Assembly (NCBI GenBank): GCA_014523695.1
Contig: JAATVS010000439.1
Coordinates: 1 to 10,570, forward strand
Reading direction: 5' to 3'
DNA: 10,570 nt
Source of the DNA: Nitrososphaerales archaeon TH5895
Lineage (GTDB): Archaea > Thermoproteota > Nitrososphaeria > Nitrososphaerales > Nitrososphaeraceae
Shown: positions 1 through 6,562 of the stretch, piece after piece
Layout: each line of letters begins with the position of its first letter
Numbering within the stretch: position 1 is the first letter of the stretch
Notes under the pieces: generated by a model
Told to the model about the DNA's origin: nothing
Database searches by the model: none
The model's input: the letters and a program-made list of their open reading frames with translations, nothing else
Translations under genes and position numbers: made by a program

Positions 1-19
1 CAGATGTTGCATTTCCAAA

Positions 20-205
20 TTATGTGCTGTTCTTGAGAAATTTTCTCTCCGACATATTTTCCTGATCTTGCATCTGTGTTTGGTTGGCAGTCTCATTTTG
101 CTGTTGGGCAACAGTAGTATCAACTATGTTGTAATACGATTGGATTACTAAAAGTGATAATCCCAATGTAGCAAACGTCAACAGAAGTTGCATGGTATTT
201 TTCAT
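20..205 (-). CDS. Small secreted or membrane-anchored protein, unknown function
   Basis: This 61-residue protein starts with a short basic n-region (MKNTMQ) followed by a hydrophobic stretch at about residues 6-21 (LLLTFATLGLSLLVIQ). That is typical of a signal peptide or N-terminal anchor. The rest is polar and rich in Gln, Asn and Thr (for example QQQNETANQTQ), with NxT sequons that could be glycosylated outside the cell. No catalytic motif or cysteine is visible. The ATG is preceded by a TATA-like box about 41 bases upstream, which would give a leader of roughly 15 bases. I do not recognise a family. Short Q/N-rich exported peptides of this style are common in Nitrososphaeria, but that is recollection, and a small spurious ORF cannot be excluded. 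Confidence 0.55.
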   Translation of the reverse strand: MKNTMQLLLTFATLGLSLLVIQSYYNIVDTTVAQQQNETANQTQMQDQENMSERKFLKNST

Positions 206-240
206 TTATTATTTTCCGCTTTGAGAGATGTAACATACTA

Positions 241-250
241 TTTAATTATA
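241..250 (-). promoter_or_regulatory. TATA-like box of the small secreted protein gene
   Basis: Read on the minus strand this is TATAATTAAA. Its centre lies about 41 bases before the ATG at 205, so a start site about 26 bases downstream would leave a leader of about 15 bases. It was chosen by composition and spacing only. Confidence 0.4.
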
Positions 251-301
251 GCATGTCTAATCAGATCGCAAAATCATTCATTGATTCCATTCCTATAGTC
301 T

Positions 302-308
302 AAAAAAG
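302..308 (-). terminator. T-run terminator after the Cys-rich protein gene
   Basis: On the minus strand the stop codon at 312-310 is followed within two bases by CTTTTTT. A T6 run directly after a stop codon fits an archaeal oligo-T terminator. No hairpin is needed or seen. Confidence 0.4.
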
Positions 309-309
309 C

Positions 310-762
310 TTAGCTGAGAGTCACTGTCGCAGGTTGTATTGCCTGTGTTGGTTGCTCTTGCGTCTGTGTCGGCTGAGTTTTCGTATTTAATATACTACTA
401 TCTACTAATGCTTGACAGATTAGTTGAGTGTTACCGATTTGAGTACATCCCATAACAAACCCATCAGTGTATGCTTTTTGGCTATTTGGATAGAGTCCAC
501 ACGCCTGATATTTTGCAATATCGAATTTTTGTTGTATTCCATTGGCGCTGCCGTCAAGCTTACAATTCGATACATCGGCTGCATTTGCGGTCGAACTTGG
601 GTCAATGACTATAGTCTTTGTAGTACTACTACTTGATCCGCTGTTGCTGTTGCTGCTGTCTTTCTTCTTTTGACCGTCACAAGTCATATAGAATGGCACA
701 TCAACACAACTAACTTGTTGTTTTTGTTCACAGTTATCGCCACCATTTGTCATCACTGTCAT
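310..762 (-). CDS. C-terminal fragment of a frameshifted secreted Cys-rich protein
   Basis: This 150-residue reading frame has no signal peptide and is best read as the detached 3' half of the gene that starts at 1516. It has cysteines at 11, 19 and 28, a low-complexity Ser/Asn/Thr linker (about residues 33-50), and a compact C-terminal domain at about 65-122 with four cysteines (67, 88, 106, 116) and the sequences CKLDGSANGIQQKFD and GFVMGCTQIGNTQLICQ. A Thr/Gln/Pro-rich tail follows. Removing one copy of the 13-bp tandem repeat at 758-783 joins it exactly in frame to the upstream fragment, giving a 397-residue secreted protein. I recognise the C-terminal domain only as a Cys-stabilised module like those in other thaumarchaeal exported proteins. 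No enzymatic role is visible. Separate translation from its own ATG is possible but would give an unexported protein. Confidence 0.6.
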   Translation of the reverse strand: MTVMTNGGDNCEQKQQVSCVDVPFYMTCDGQKKKDSSNSNSGSSSSTTKTIVIDPSSTANAADVSNCKLDGSANGIQQKFDIAKYQACGLYPNSQKAYTDGFVMGCTQIGNTQLICQALVDSSILNTKTQPTQTQEQPTQAIQPATVTLS

Positions 763-1516
763 TACATAGCGTCATTACATAGCCCTGACTACATGATATA
801 TTATTTGGTATACATTCCCCACTTTCATCATCTTCATGTCCATGGTATCCATCTGGACATTTCGAATGCTCTGGGAAGCATCTAGCATCTGCGTTCATAC
901 CGTATCCATCCCGACATTCACCATTTACTGGCACACATTGTGGTAGTGATGTATCATAGAGACATGGCTTATTTTCTAGTGGTACTTGTCCTGGCGCTAA
1001 TGATGCTGTTCCACCGAGTTCATTCAATGATGTATCCATCTCCGGCTTTGTTGTTGACTCACAATCCAGAGGGTCACTTACCTGTGATCCATCTTTGCAT
1101 GGATACAAACCAGTGGTATCGCTATAATCATATCTGTCAAAACAACTTCCCGTATAGCCATCATCAACTTCGTCGCAGTACGGATTTGGCCCTGTCGATG
1201 GACATTCTTCATCTCCGGTCACAGTTGACCCATCTGAACAAGTAAATATCTGTTCTCCATCGTCTCCATTGTCATCGTCGTTATCATTATTATCATTATC
1301 ATCGTCACCCGGTCTACCAGCGTCTTCCCAATCTTCTTGGGCTTGTTCTTCTTGTTCTTCTGGACTCCCCTCATAATCACCCTCGGTCCAACCATCATCT
1401 GTTGACGACGCGTAAATTGATAGCTGATTTGATGTTATCATTGTTATTAATGCCACTGTCAAGCTAAGTATCGAAATCAGTTTAGTTATATTCATGTCCT
1501 GTCCACTCCCATTCAT
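734..1516 (-). CDS. N-terminal fragment of a secreted acidic Cys-rich protein (gene split by a 13-bp duplication)
   Basis: Residues 8-37 form a good signal peptide (MNITKLISILSLTVALITM, then SNQLSIYASS). A very acidic tract follows at about 50-87, dominated by Glu then Asp/Asn. After it comes a region with 14 cysteines between residues 93 and 251, including two matching CxDGSxV modules (FTCSDGSTVTGDEEC, YPCKDGSQVSDPLDC) and DGY-containing Cys modules (CRDGYGMNADARC, CPDGYHG). The product is presumably exported and disulphide-stabilised, and the acidic stretch could bind cations, though that is inference. The frame ends at TAA after the unrelated tail LCNDSDDKWWR, which results from a 13-bp tandem duplication. 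Without the extra copy the protein continues in frame into the 310-762 fragment. ATG codons at 1516 and 1495 are both possible starts. The second gives the cleaner signal peptide. Confidence 0.65.
   Translation of the reverse strand: MNGSGQDMNITKLISILSLTVALITMITSNQLSIYASSTDDGWTEGDYEGSPEEQEEQAQEDWEDAGRPGDDDNDNNDNDDDNGDDGEQIFTCSDGSTVTGDEECPSTGPNPYCDEVDDGYTGSCFDRYDYSDTTGLYPCKDGSQVSDPLDCESTTKPEMDTSLNELGGTASLAPGQVPLENKPCLYDTSLPQCVPVNGECRDGYGMNADARCFPEHSKCPDGYHGHEDDESGECIPNNISCSQGYVMTLCNDSDDKWWR
758..783. repeat. 13-bp perfect tandem duplication causing a frameshift
   Basis: GTCATTACATAGC occurs twice in immediate succession (758-770 and 771-783). Thirteen is not a multiple of three, so the second copy shifts the minus-strand reading frame. 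Deleting either copy restores one continuous frame from 1516 to 310. Confidence 0.95.
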
Positions 1517-1614
1517 ACCAAGTCATTCTGACATAACTTAACTACGCCAACGCCAACCACAACCCCAAGTTTTTTGCTAAAAATAATCATCTATATTACT
1601 TGCTTATTGATCGC

Positions 1615-1826
1615 GACAGCAATTATTCCTCTTTTCAGCGCTTTTTTGCAGTCCATACACGGCATATGGACACACAGATATATATAGTCCCCTATACATA
1701 GTGGTACATAGTTCAATTCTTATAGATGTAAGTCTATCATGTGATACGTTTGGCCGCGGTACCATAAAGAACTCATATAGAAAATAATGAAAAAGCTTAA
1801 GAAAGCGCTCTGACAGCAATTATTCC
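1615..1826. repeat. 15-bp direct repeat bracketing a 182-bp segment
   Basis: GACAGCAATTATTCC is present exactly at 1615-1629 and 1812-1826. Just inside the repeats lie short inverted matches, AGCGCTTT near 1637-1646 and AAAGCGCT at 1802-1809. This layout, direct repeats outside and imperfect inverted ends inside, resembles a small non-autonomous insertion with its target duplication, or a remnant of recombination. The inverted ends are short and do not abut the direct repeats, so the mobile-element reading is weak. Confidence 0.5.
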
Positions 1827-2016
1827 ACGCGAACAGAACGCTAAACAGCTACTCACAGTCAAGCTTTGTCTAATCACATGCTTTTGGTGATCCTGTTGTC
1901 TAGATAACCCATCAATCCCATGGGTCAATTTGCTTGGTCTCGAACTATAAACTCTAGGAAGCTACTTTTCTTGTAAATAAGTCTGATTAAACTGTTCATC
2001 CTATTACACCGAATTC

Positions 2017-2025
2017 AATTAAATC
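2017..2025 (+). promoter_or_regulatory. TATA-like box of the collagen-like protein gene
   Basis: AATTAAAT-type sequence centred near 2021, about 30 bases before the ATG at 2052. A start site about 26 bases downstream falls near 2047, giving an almost leaderless mRNA. That favours ATG 2052 over the upstream TTG at 2040. Confidence 0.35.
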
Positions 2026-2051
2026 AAAAACAGCAACAATTGTTTCAAATC

Positions 2052-2282
2052 ATGAACTCCAAGATTGGTGTATCGTTTTTGATTATAACGCTAGCAATAG
2101 CAGCTTCAGTACCGTCATTATTTTCGACCGCAATACAGGCAATTAGCGATGATCGTCATAGCTTGCGTGCATTACCTGCTGGCGACCCTGTCTCAAGTTC
2201 TACCTCACATTTTCCGAATATTTGTATCAATTGTACTACCCCTGGTCCGCCAGGTCCAGCCGGACCCCCTGGACCAGCATGA
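2052..2282 (+). CDS. N-terminal fragment of a broken collagen-like secreted protein
   Basis: From ATG 2052 (a TTG at 2040 is also in frame) the product begins with a signal peptide: MNSKIGVSFLIITLAIAA, ending near Ala-Ile-Gln-Ala. A short linker with two cysteines (CINC) follows, and then Gly-X-Y triplets GPP GPA GPP GPA. A TGA at 2280-2282 stops it. The TGA stands exactly where the next triplet needs Gly (GGA), and the same frame then continues with 17 more Gly-X-Y triplets to about 2438. This is therefore a nonsense change inside a collagen-like stalk, not a natural end. The intact gene would have run on into the SpaA-like domain at 2440-2754, giving about 233 residues. The likely role was a surface stalk or adhesin-like exported protein. 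It is probably non-functional now unless the stop is read through. Confidence 0.6.
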   Translation: MNSKIGVSFLIITLAIAASVPSLFSTAIQAISDDRHSLRALPAGDPVSSSTSHFPNICINCTTPGPPGPAGPPGPA

Positions 2283-2321
2283 CCAGCAGGAGCAGCAGGT
2301 CAGCCGGGAGCACCTGGAGCT

Positions 2322-2426
2322 ACTGGACCTCAGGGAAATACAGGAGCTACAGGCCCACAGGGATTAACTGGACCTCAGGGAAATACAGGAGCTACAGGCC
2401 CACAGGGATTAACTGGACCGCAGGGA
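2322..2426 (+). repeat. 45-bp tandem repeat encoding Gly-X-Y collagen-like triplets
   Basis: Two identical 45-bp units (2322-2366 and 2367-2411) are followed by a partial third copy (2412-2426, one mismatch). Each unit encodes five triplets, [15 protein letters not shown] in phase. Because 45 is a multiple of nine, unit gain or loss keeps both the frame and the triplet register. The repeats lie downstream of the TGA at 2280. Confidence 0.9.
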
Positions 2427-2439
2427 CCACCTGGGCCAG

Positions 2440-2754
2440 ATGCCACCAGAAAGAACTGCGACTTTAGTTGTAAAGAAAGTAGTAGTAAATAATTTCGGTC
2501 CACCTCCAGTAACGGCAGGTGATTTTACAATCCACGTCAATGGAAATAACCCATCTCCTACCGATTTTCCAGGCTCAGCGGATGGTGTTACGGTATTTTT
2601 AGCCCCAGGACCGTATGCAGTTACCGAAGAATTTTCAAATCATTCACCAATTAGCAATTATGGACCATATTTCCATATTTTTTCACAAGATTGCGTCGGT
2701 AGCATCAGTGATGGAGAGAGCAAAGAATGTATAGTAACAAATACGAGACAATGA
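2440..2754 (+). CDS. C-terminal fragment of the broken collagen-like protein: SpaA/Cna-B-like domain
   Basis: This 104-residue frame reads as one prealbumin-like (SpaA/Cna-B type) beta-sandwich domain. It has the pattern [11 protein letters not shown], then [31 protein letters not shown], and a closing CxGSIxxGExKxCxVTN motif with cysteines 85 and 97 that probably form a disulphide. Such domains occur in exported archaeal and bacterial surface proteins as structural or anchoring units. The fragment has no signal peptide, and its ATG lies inside the codons ending the collagen-like tract. It is one base out of frame with that tract. Skipping one base in the AAAGAAC region near 2450 would give [15 protein letters not shown], a smooth junction. 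It is best annotated as the detached C-terminal domain of the gene starting at 2052. Confidence 0.6.
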   Translation: MPPERTATLVVKKVVVNNFGPPPVTAGDFTIHVNGNNPSPTDFPGSADGVTVFLAPGPYAVTEEFSNHSPISNYGPYFHIFSQDCVGSISDGESKECIVTNTRQ

Positions 2755-2779
2755 CACACACATACTGTCAGAAAATTAG

Positions 2780-3100
2780 TTATGGAATTTTTTCATCATC
2801 TTTACACGCGCACACATTCTGTTGTGGGCCCAAATGAATAGGTCTGTTGTCTGTCTGCTTAGATTCTATTATTGATTTTAAATATGTGATAAGTTTATGT
2901 TGAGATAATAGTAATGCCATGATGACGGGCTCGGCTGGAAATGGATGATCGTGACTATTTATGGCCACGGCATATTTGTAACATTCATTTAATAATTTGG
3001 TCATTATAGCTTTATCATCTTCTGATGGCAGCTTATCGATAAAGCCGCGCCATGCTTCAATTTCTCTGGTAAGAACATCTTCATCTGGAAATAAACTCAT
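2780..3100 (-). CDS. Small helical protein, last gene of the polymerase operon
   Basis: This 106-residue protein is mostly alpha-helical by composition: LTREIEAWRGFIDKLP, DDKAIMTKLLNECYKYAVA and EPVIMALLLSQHKLITYLKSI are amphipathic helices. It has no signal peptide or membrane span. The C-terminal tail holds a CxC pair (CACKDD) after a polar linker. The gene starts 15 bases after the polymerase stop codon. A Shine-Dalgarno-like GGGAG at 3112-3108 sits seven bases before the ATG, so it is very probably co-transcribed and independently initiated. I cannot name the family. Position suggests a polymerase accessory or binding partner (inference). The convergent gene ends 25 bases away. Confidence 0.8.
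   Translation of the reverse strand: MSLFPDEDVLTREIEAWRGFIDKLPSEDDKAIMTKLLNECYKYAVAINSHDHPFPAEPVIMALLLSQHKLITYLKSIIESKQTDNRPIHLGPQQNVCACKDDEKIP
2788..2793 (+). terminator. T-run terminator of the convergent plus-strand gene
   Basis: TTTTTT lies 34-39 bases after the stop codon at 2752-2754, within the last codons of the convergent gene. An oligo-T tract of this length is a plausible archaeal termination site. Support is composition only. Confidence 0.3.
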
Positions 3101-3115
3101 CGGTAATCTCCCAAC

Positions 3116-5275
3116 TTACAACTCTGTTCTTGCTGTCCCAATCTCCCTCTCACGCTGCTGATATATCTCATCCCACCAATGTTTGAACTTTTTTTCAAAT
3201 CCAAACATCGATCGGTTGAAACCAAATATCGACAATACTGCTTCTGCAGAGTCCAAAAGCATATCCAAATATTTTTCTCGGTCATACTCTCCAGAAGTTA
3301 AGAGCTTTGCTGGAGTTATTCTGTATAGCGGATCAGTATGATTCAAATCTGTGTGAACATATTGAATACTGTCTCCCCGGTTTGCAATTACTCCAGAGAC
3401 ATTTAGTCTAATTGCTGCAGCCACATGTGGAAATAGACTTCTATATTTCTCGATATTCTGTCTTAGTAACTTAGATATAACTAAATCTATTATTTGAACT
3501 TCGCCATTCATTAGTTTGTCAATATTCTGAGTAATATATTCAAGAGCGTTTTTGTATCCTGTTGTTAATACTTCTGTAGAGCTTTGACAATCAAATAACT
3601 TTGAAAGCAGAGCTCGCTGAAATTCTTTAATAAATGCCGGCGAATCATGTCTTCTAGTATCAATTCCACGAGTGATTAACTGCTTACCGTATGTAAGTCC
3701 GAAATAATGTTTCTTAGCTTCCATCTTTTCGTCTGGTTCTATGTATAATAACACTAGAAATTTGTAATGAAAATCTAAAGTCATTTGGAGGCCAGTCTCT
3801 CTTACAAGTTCATTCATAATCTCTTCATAGTCTTTTCTTGTTGCGTCTTTTTTCTTGAGAAAAACTGCATCAGTATCTGCGTAGATTAGTTCAAAGCCTG
3901 CACCCTGCACGATATCTTTTGTCTGTAATAATATCTGTCTCGCACGCCTGTTTATCTCTTCAAAGACGTGAACGTTGCTATATCTATTCCATATTGAACC
4001 AGATGTGCCATATATACAAACAAGAATTTGTTTCAGTGCATCCAAACGAGCTTCACAATTAGGATAAAGAATACTGTCTGATTGTTGGCCCTTAAGAAAT
4101 TGTTTCAAGTGAACACGTCGCTCTATGAGTTCTTGTACAATTGATGGAAGCAAAGCTGTTTGTTTATCTACTATAGAAGTATCGTCAGATAGAGCCTCAT
4201 AGCTAATATTATGACCTGTAATTATGTTTGCATATTCATCATTGAAATCTAATACAGCAACATTCTCATGTAATCCGATCTCGGGAGAGATAATCATACC
4301 CGCTTTATCCATTTCAACGATATCATTCAGTGTCCTGATTTGCTCGTGATGCTTGGAAATTGACTGCCGCTTTGGGACAACGAAATCTCTCTGAAGTAAT
4401 TCGTATGTAATTCTACTATCGATAAGTCTTAGCATTCCATACTTCGAAGCAAGCTTCATAGGTAGATAGCTGAATCGTGCTTTCTCAATTATTTCAACAA
4501 AAGAAATATCATCAACTGTATCATGGCTATGTATGACTATGATTTGATTACAGTATTTAGTAATTATGTCATCTATTGAGCTGACAATGTCATAATCATA
4601 TTGATTATCTTCGTAGATAATTGCAATGTCCGGCTCATTTTCTTTGATACACGAAACAAAGCTCTCATAGGACAGTCCATTAAATACGACTGGTGTCCCA
4701 TTCTCAAGTCTAACTTTGAATATTATTTCGTCATTTTTATTGTCATCCCCAATTCTAACATGCATAATCTTAAACGGGGGCGGGGCTATGTCTTGACCAT
4801 CGTCCACTTTAGAAATAAATAACAACTTTTCTTCTTCATATTCGACTCTAACTTTGCTGGTCGGCGCAATCTTTAGCTGATTATAAATAAATTGCTGAAT
4901 GACAGACAATTCTGTGTTAAACAAAGAGCGTACTCTAGAATCTGTCCCCAATTTCTTGATGAACTTTTGATAGTCTTGTGATTGGATACTTTCTAGCACT
5001 ATTCCTATTAATTGTGTCTTGTTCCTGTCAGCAAGATCAATATACTTATCATCCCAAAATATTTTCTTGATTACTTGATCATTTCTTGATAATTGTTGAT
5101 GAAGATCTTCTGCAGCCGAATGAGACTTTGGAAGTATATAGAAAGCAAGTTCTTTGAGTTTTTGCTTGAAACTAAGAACTCTACCATCTCGTAACTTTAT
5201 GAGTAAATTAATCTCGCTAGTACCGTAGTCGTGTGAAACATCGAGCAACCAGCCCTCTGCGGTTTGAATGGCCAT
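3116..5275 (-). CDS. polB: Divergent family B DNA polymerase (PolB2-like), exonuclease motifs lost
   Basis: This 719-residue protein has the family B layout. The N-terminal domain opens with EGWLLDVSHDYGTSE. An exonuclease-like fold follows (about 165-310) in which the DxE motif expected near residues 169-176 reads KIMHVRIG, so proofreading is probably absent. Palm motif A is LDFNDEYANII (Asp343, steric-gate Tyr348) where SLYPS is usual. Motif B is KQILVCIYG (Lys415, Tyr422, Gly423), with Val-Cys replacing the usual Asn-Ser. Motif C is YADTDA with both metal-binding aspartates (Asp467, Asp469), followed by the KKHYFG motif at 521-526 and a thumb. All three polymerase aspartates are present, so DNA synthesis is plausible. 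It is somewhat short for the family. The gene starts six bases after the coiled-coil gene. Divergence, missing proofreading and a recombinase-containing operon suggest translesion or gap synthesis rather than bulk replication (inference). Confidence 0.88.
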   Translation of the reverse strand: MAIQTAEGWLLDVSHDYGTSEINLLIKLRDGRVLSFKQKLKELAFYILPKSHSAAEDLHQQLSRNDQVIKKIFWDDKYIDLADRNKTQLIGIVLESIQSQDYQKFIKKLGTDSRVRSLFNTELSVIQQFIYNQLKIAPTSKVRVEYEEEKLLFISKVDDGQDIAPPPFKIMHVRIGDDNKNDEIIFKVRLENGTPVVFNGLSYESFVSCIKENEPDIAIIYEDNQYDYDIVSSIDDIITKYCNQIIVIHSHDTVDDISFVEIIEKARFSYLPMKLASKYGMLRLIDSRITYELLQRDFVVPKRQSISKHHEQIRTLNDIVEMDKAGMIISPEIGLHENVAVLDFNDEYANIITGHNISYEALSDDTSIVDKQTALLPSIVQELIERRVHLKQFLKGQQSDSILYPNCEARLDALKQILVCIYGTSGSIWNRYSNVHVFEEINRRARQILLQTKDIVQGAGFELIYADTDAVFLKKKDATRKDYEEIMNELVRETGLQMTLDFHYKFLVLLYIEPDEKMEAKKHYFGLTYGKQLITRGIDTRRHDSPAFIKEFQRALLSKLFDCQSSTEVLTTGYKNALEYITQNIDKLMNGEVQIIDLVISKLLRQNIEKYRSLFPHVAAAIRLNVSGVIANRGDSIQYVHTDLNHTDPLYRITPAKLLTSGEYDREKYLDMLLDSAEAVLSIFGFNRSMFGFEKKFKHWWDEIYQQREREIGTARTEL

Positions 5276-5281
5276 TTCGAT

Positions 5282-5647
5282 CTATCTTGGTATACCGGGA
5301 TCATTTGGTTCAGTTTTCAATTTATCCATAATAATCTTTATAGTATTCTCAAGTTCGACAATACTGTCAGAAAGCTGCTTTATCTTTATGTCTTTATCTT
5401 TCAACTCCCTAGCCATAGCTGCTGTAAGTTTTCTATTATGAATAGAAGCGATGAGATTAAGTTTATCACAAACAGTTGGCAAAGTAGAGTTGCCCATAGC
5501 GGCCTGTTCGCGATTCCATGCATCTTTTAATATCATATCAAATGCACTCTTATGGCCGAGATCTACCATAGCAGATTGAAGCTCAGATTTTAGTTCGGCT
5601 ACTGTCTCTTCGTATAATTGTCTAAATGATGGAGTGATCCTACCCAT
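5282..5647 (-). CDS. Small coiled-coil protein of the polymerase operon
   Basis: This 121-residue protein starts MGRITPSFRQLYEETVAEL. A helical middle contains AFDMILKDAWNREQAAMG, then a NLIASIHNRK motif, and from about residue 70 to 113 a heptad-like coiled coil (KLTAAMARELKDKDIKIKQL onward). It ends in a short Pro-rich tail. No catalytic motif, cysteine cluster or membrane span is visible. The gene lies between a RadA-like gene and the polymerase gene with six-base gaps on both sides, so it is surely part of the same transcript. A small dimerising protein between these two suggests a bridging or polymerase-tethering subunit (inference). I recall short proteins with similar MGR-type N-termini near polB genes in other archaea, but cannot verify that here. 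Confidence 0.85.
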   Translation of the reverse strand: MGRITPSFRQLYEETVAELKSELQSAMVDLGHKSAFDMILKDAWNREQAAMGNSTLPTVCDKLNLIASIHNRKLTAAMARELKDKDIKIKQLSDSIVELENTIKIIMDKLKTEPNDPGIPR

Positions 5648-5653
5648 AGTAAA

Positions 5654-6562
5654 TCAGTCCAAGATGTATAACATTGGATTTCTTCTCTTGCCAATCTTTC
5701 TCGCGTAGATGTTGACTGATTTCGGGGTTTTCTGGTATGGGTGCTTGATCATAGATGCTTTGAATGATGTATATGGGCTAGTAATATCGCCATGAGTTGG
5801 GGACCAGACAATTGGCTTGACGTGTGCGATAACATTTGCGATATGTTTAAGATAAGTCCCGCCAATCGGTTTGGGTATAATCCCATTATTTGAGATGTTA
5901 CAGTCTGCTGTAGCTATCATGGCAACTTTATTTTTAGTACATACCCTGTGCAATATTCCCAGAGTTTTCTTCAACGTATTAGTATCGTCATTTGTATTCC
6001 AATTTGAGTCGCTGCCTCTGGCAAGAAACTTGGTTAAGTCTCTAATCGCAAGTAGTTTGATATCAGAGTTTGATTCTATCTCGTCAGCAATTTCTTCTGC
6101 AATTGTCACTTGATGCTCTTGGTTATATGCAGTTTGAACAGATAAGTTCTTGAATACAATTCTTGGTTCAATACTTGCATACTTTGAAGTGATAGCAATC
6201 TTCTCTGGGTTTAATAGTTGATGTTTGTTCCTATCTATAGATATGTCAATATTATTGAGAAACATGGCCGCAGATTCAAAGCCATTCTTCTTGTTACTTT
6301 TTGGTAAGATACAACCAACTAATTGCCGATACAATAAAGAATCAAGAAATAGCTGATTTTCACCATTGCTATAAAATAAATAGAATGAATTCTCTTGAAT
6401 TCCATCAATTAGAGAATCGATTTCTGCCGAGCCAGTAGACATCTTTTTCAGAGTACTCTGCGGGTCTAATAGATCAAGAGCGCATTTCATATCAGTAATA
6501 TATGTTTGAAACATAGAAGAAGTCATTCTCAAGAAATATGGATTTGGTTCGGAAAGAACCAC
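5654..6562 (-). CDS. RadA-fold paralogue with degenerate ATPase motifs (ImuA-like in concept)
   Basis: The RecA/RadA core is visible by landmarks. KKMSTGSAEIDSLIDGI (39-55) matches the STGSxxLDxLLGGGI lead-in of RadA. The following P-loop position reads YSNGENQLF (64-72) and has lost GK[ST]. The Walker B strand reads KLLAIRDLTKFL (169-180), with Arg at the usual Asp place. KPIGGTYLKHIANVIAHV (231-248) matches the RadA PIGGxxxAHxxTxR segment. The N-terminal HhH domain of RadA is absent. The protein therefore probably cannot hydrolyse ATP and would act as a structural partner, possibly capping or recruiting a RadA filament. From ATG 6562 it overlaps the preceding gene by 34 bases. An internal ATG at 6526 lies two bases after that gene's TGA (TGAGAATG) and is an attractive coupled start, giving 290 residues. 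Bacterial ImuA is an analogous RecA-like accessory beside a specialised polymerase. Confidence 0.8.
   Translation of the reverse strand: MVLSEPNPYFLRMTSSMFQTYITDMKCALDLLDPQSTLKKMSTGSAEIDSLIDGIQENSFYLFYSNGENQLFLDSLLYRQLVGCILPKSNKKNGFESAAMFLNNIDISIDRNKHQLLNPEKIAITSKYASIEPRIVFKNLSVQTAYNQEHQVTIAEEIADEIESNSDIKLLAIRDLTKFLARGSDSNWNTNDDTNTLKKTLGILHRVCTKNKVAMIATADCNISNNGIIPKPIGGTYLKHIANVIAHVKPIVWSPTHGDITSPYTSFKASMIKHPYQKTPKSVNIYARKIGKRRNPMLYILD

Larger units (their letters stand above)
1517..2051. other. 535-base intergenic region between divergent surface-protein genes
   Basis: No convincing gene is present. A 71-codon minus-strand frame at 1604-1819 has no start context or family resemblance. The stretch holds a 15-bp direct repeat bracketing 182 bases, an A/T run TATATATA at 1679-1686, a 7-bp inverted repeat at 1651-1671 (GTCCATA, 7-nt loop, TATGGAC) and a 6-bp one at 1907-1925 (ACCCAT, 7-nt loop, ATGGGT). 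I see no tRNA cloverleaf. Both flanking secreted-protein genes should have their promoters here. Confidence 0.6.

Noticed and set aside
734..783. Programmed ribosomal frameshift joining the two Cys-rich fragments
   Set aside because: No slippery heptamer or pseudoknot is needed. The exact 13-bp duplication fully explains the shift.
1604..1819. 71-codon minus-strand reading frame in the intergenic region
   Set aside because: Its amino-acid make-up resembles nothing, it has no promoter-start pairing, and it runs through the direct repeat and hairpin. Treated as chance.
1840..1990. tRNA or other structured RNA gene in the 535-base gap
   Set aside because: Short stems are present, but no acceptor stem, anticodon arm and T-loop combination could be drawn.
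2280..2282. TGA as a recoded or read-through codon
   Set aside because: It replaces a Gly codon by one base change, and a second frame break lies downstream. Mutation is simpler than recoding in a lineage where TGA is a stop in neighbouring genes.
2149..2467. Two plus-strand frames overlapping the collagen-like tract
   Set aside because: They are shifted readings of the repetitive GGA/CCA-rich DNA. Only the third frame gives regular Gly-X-Y triplets and a signal peptide.
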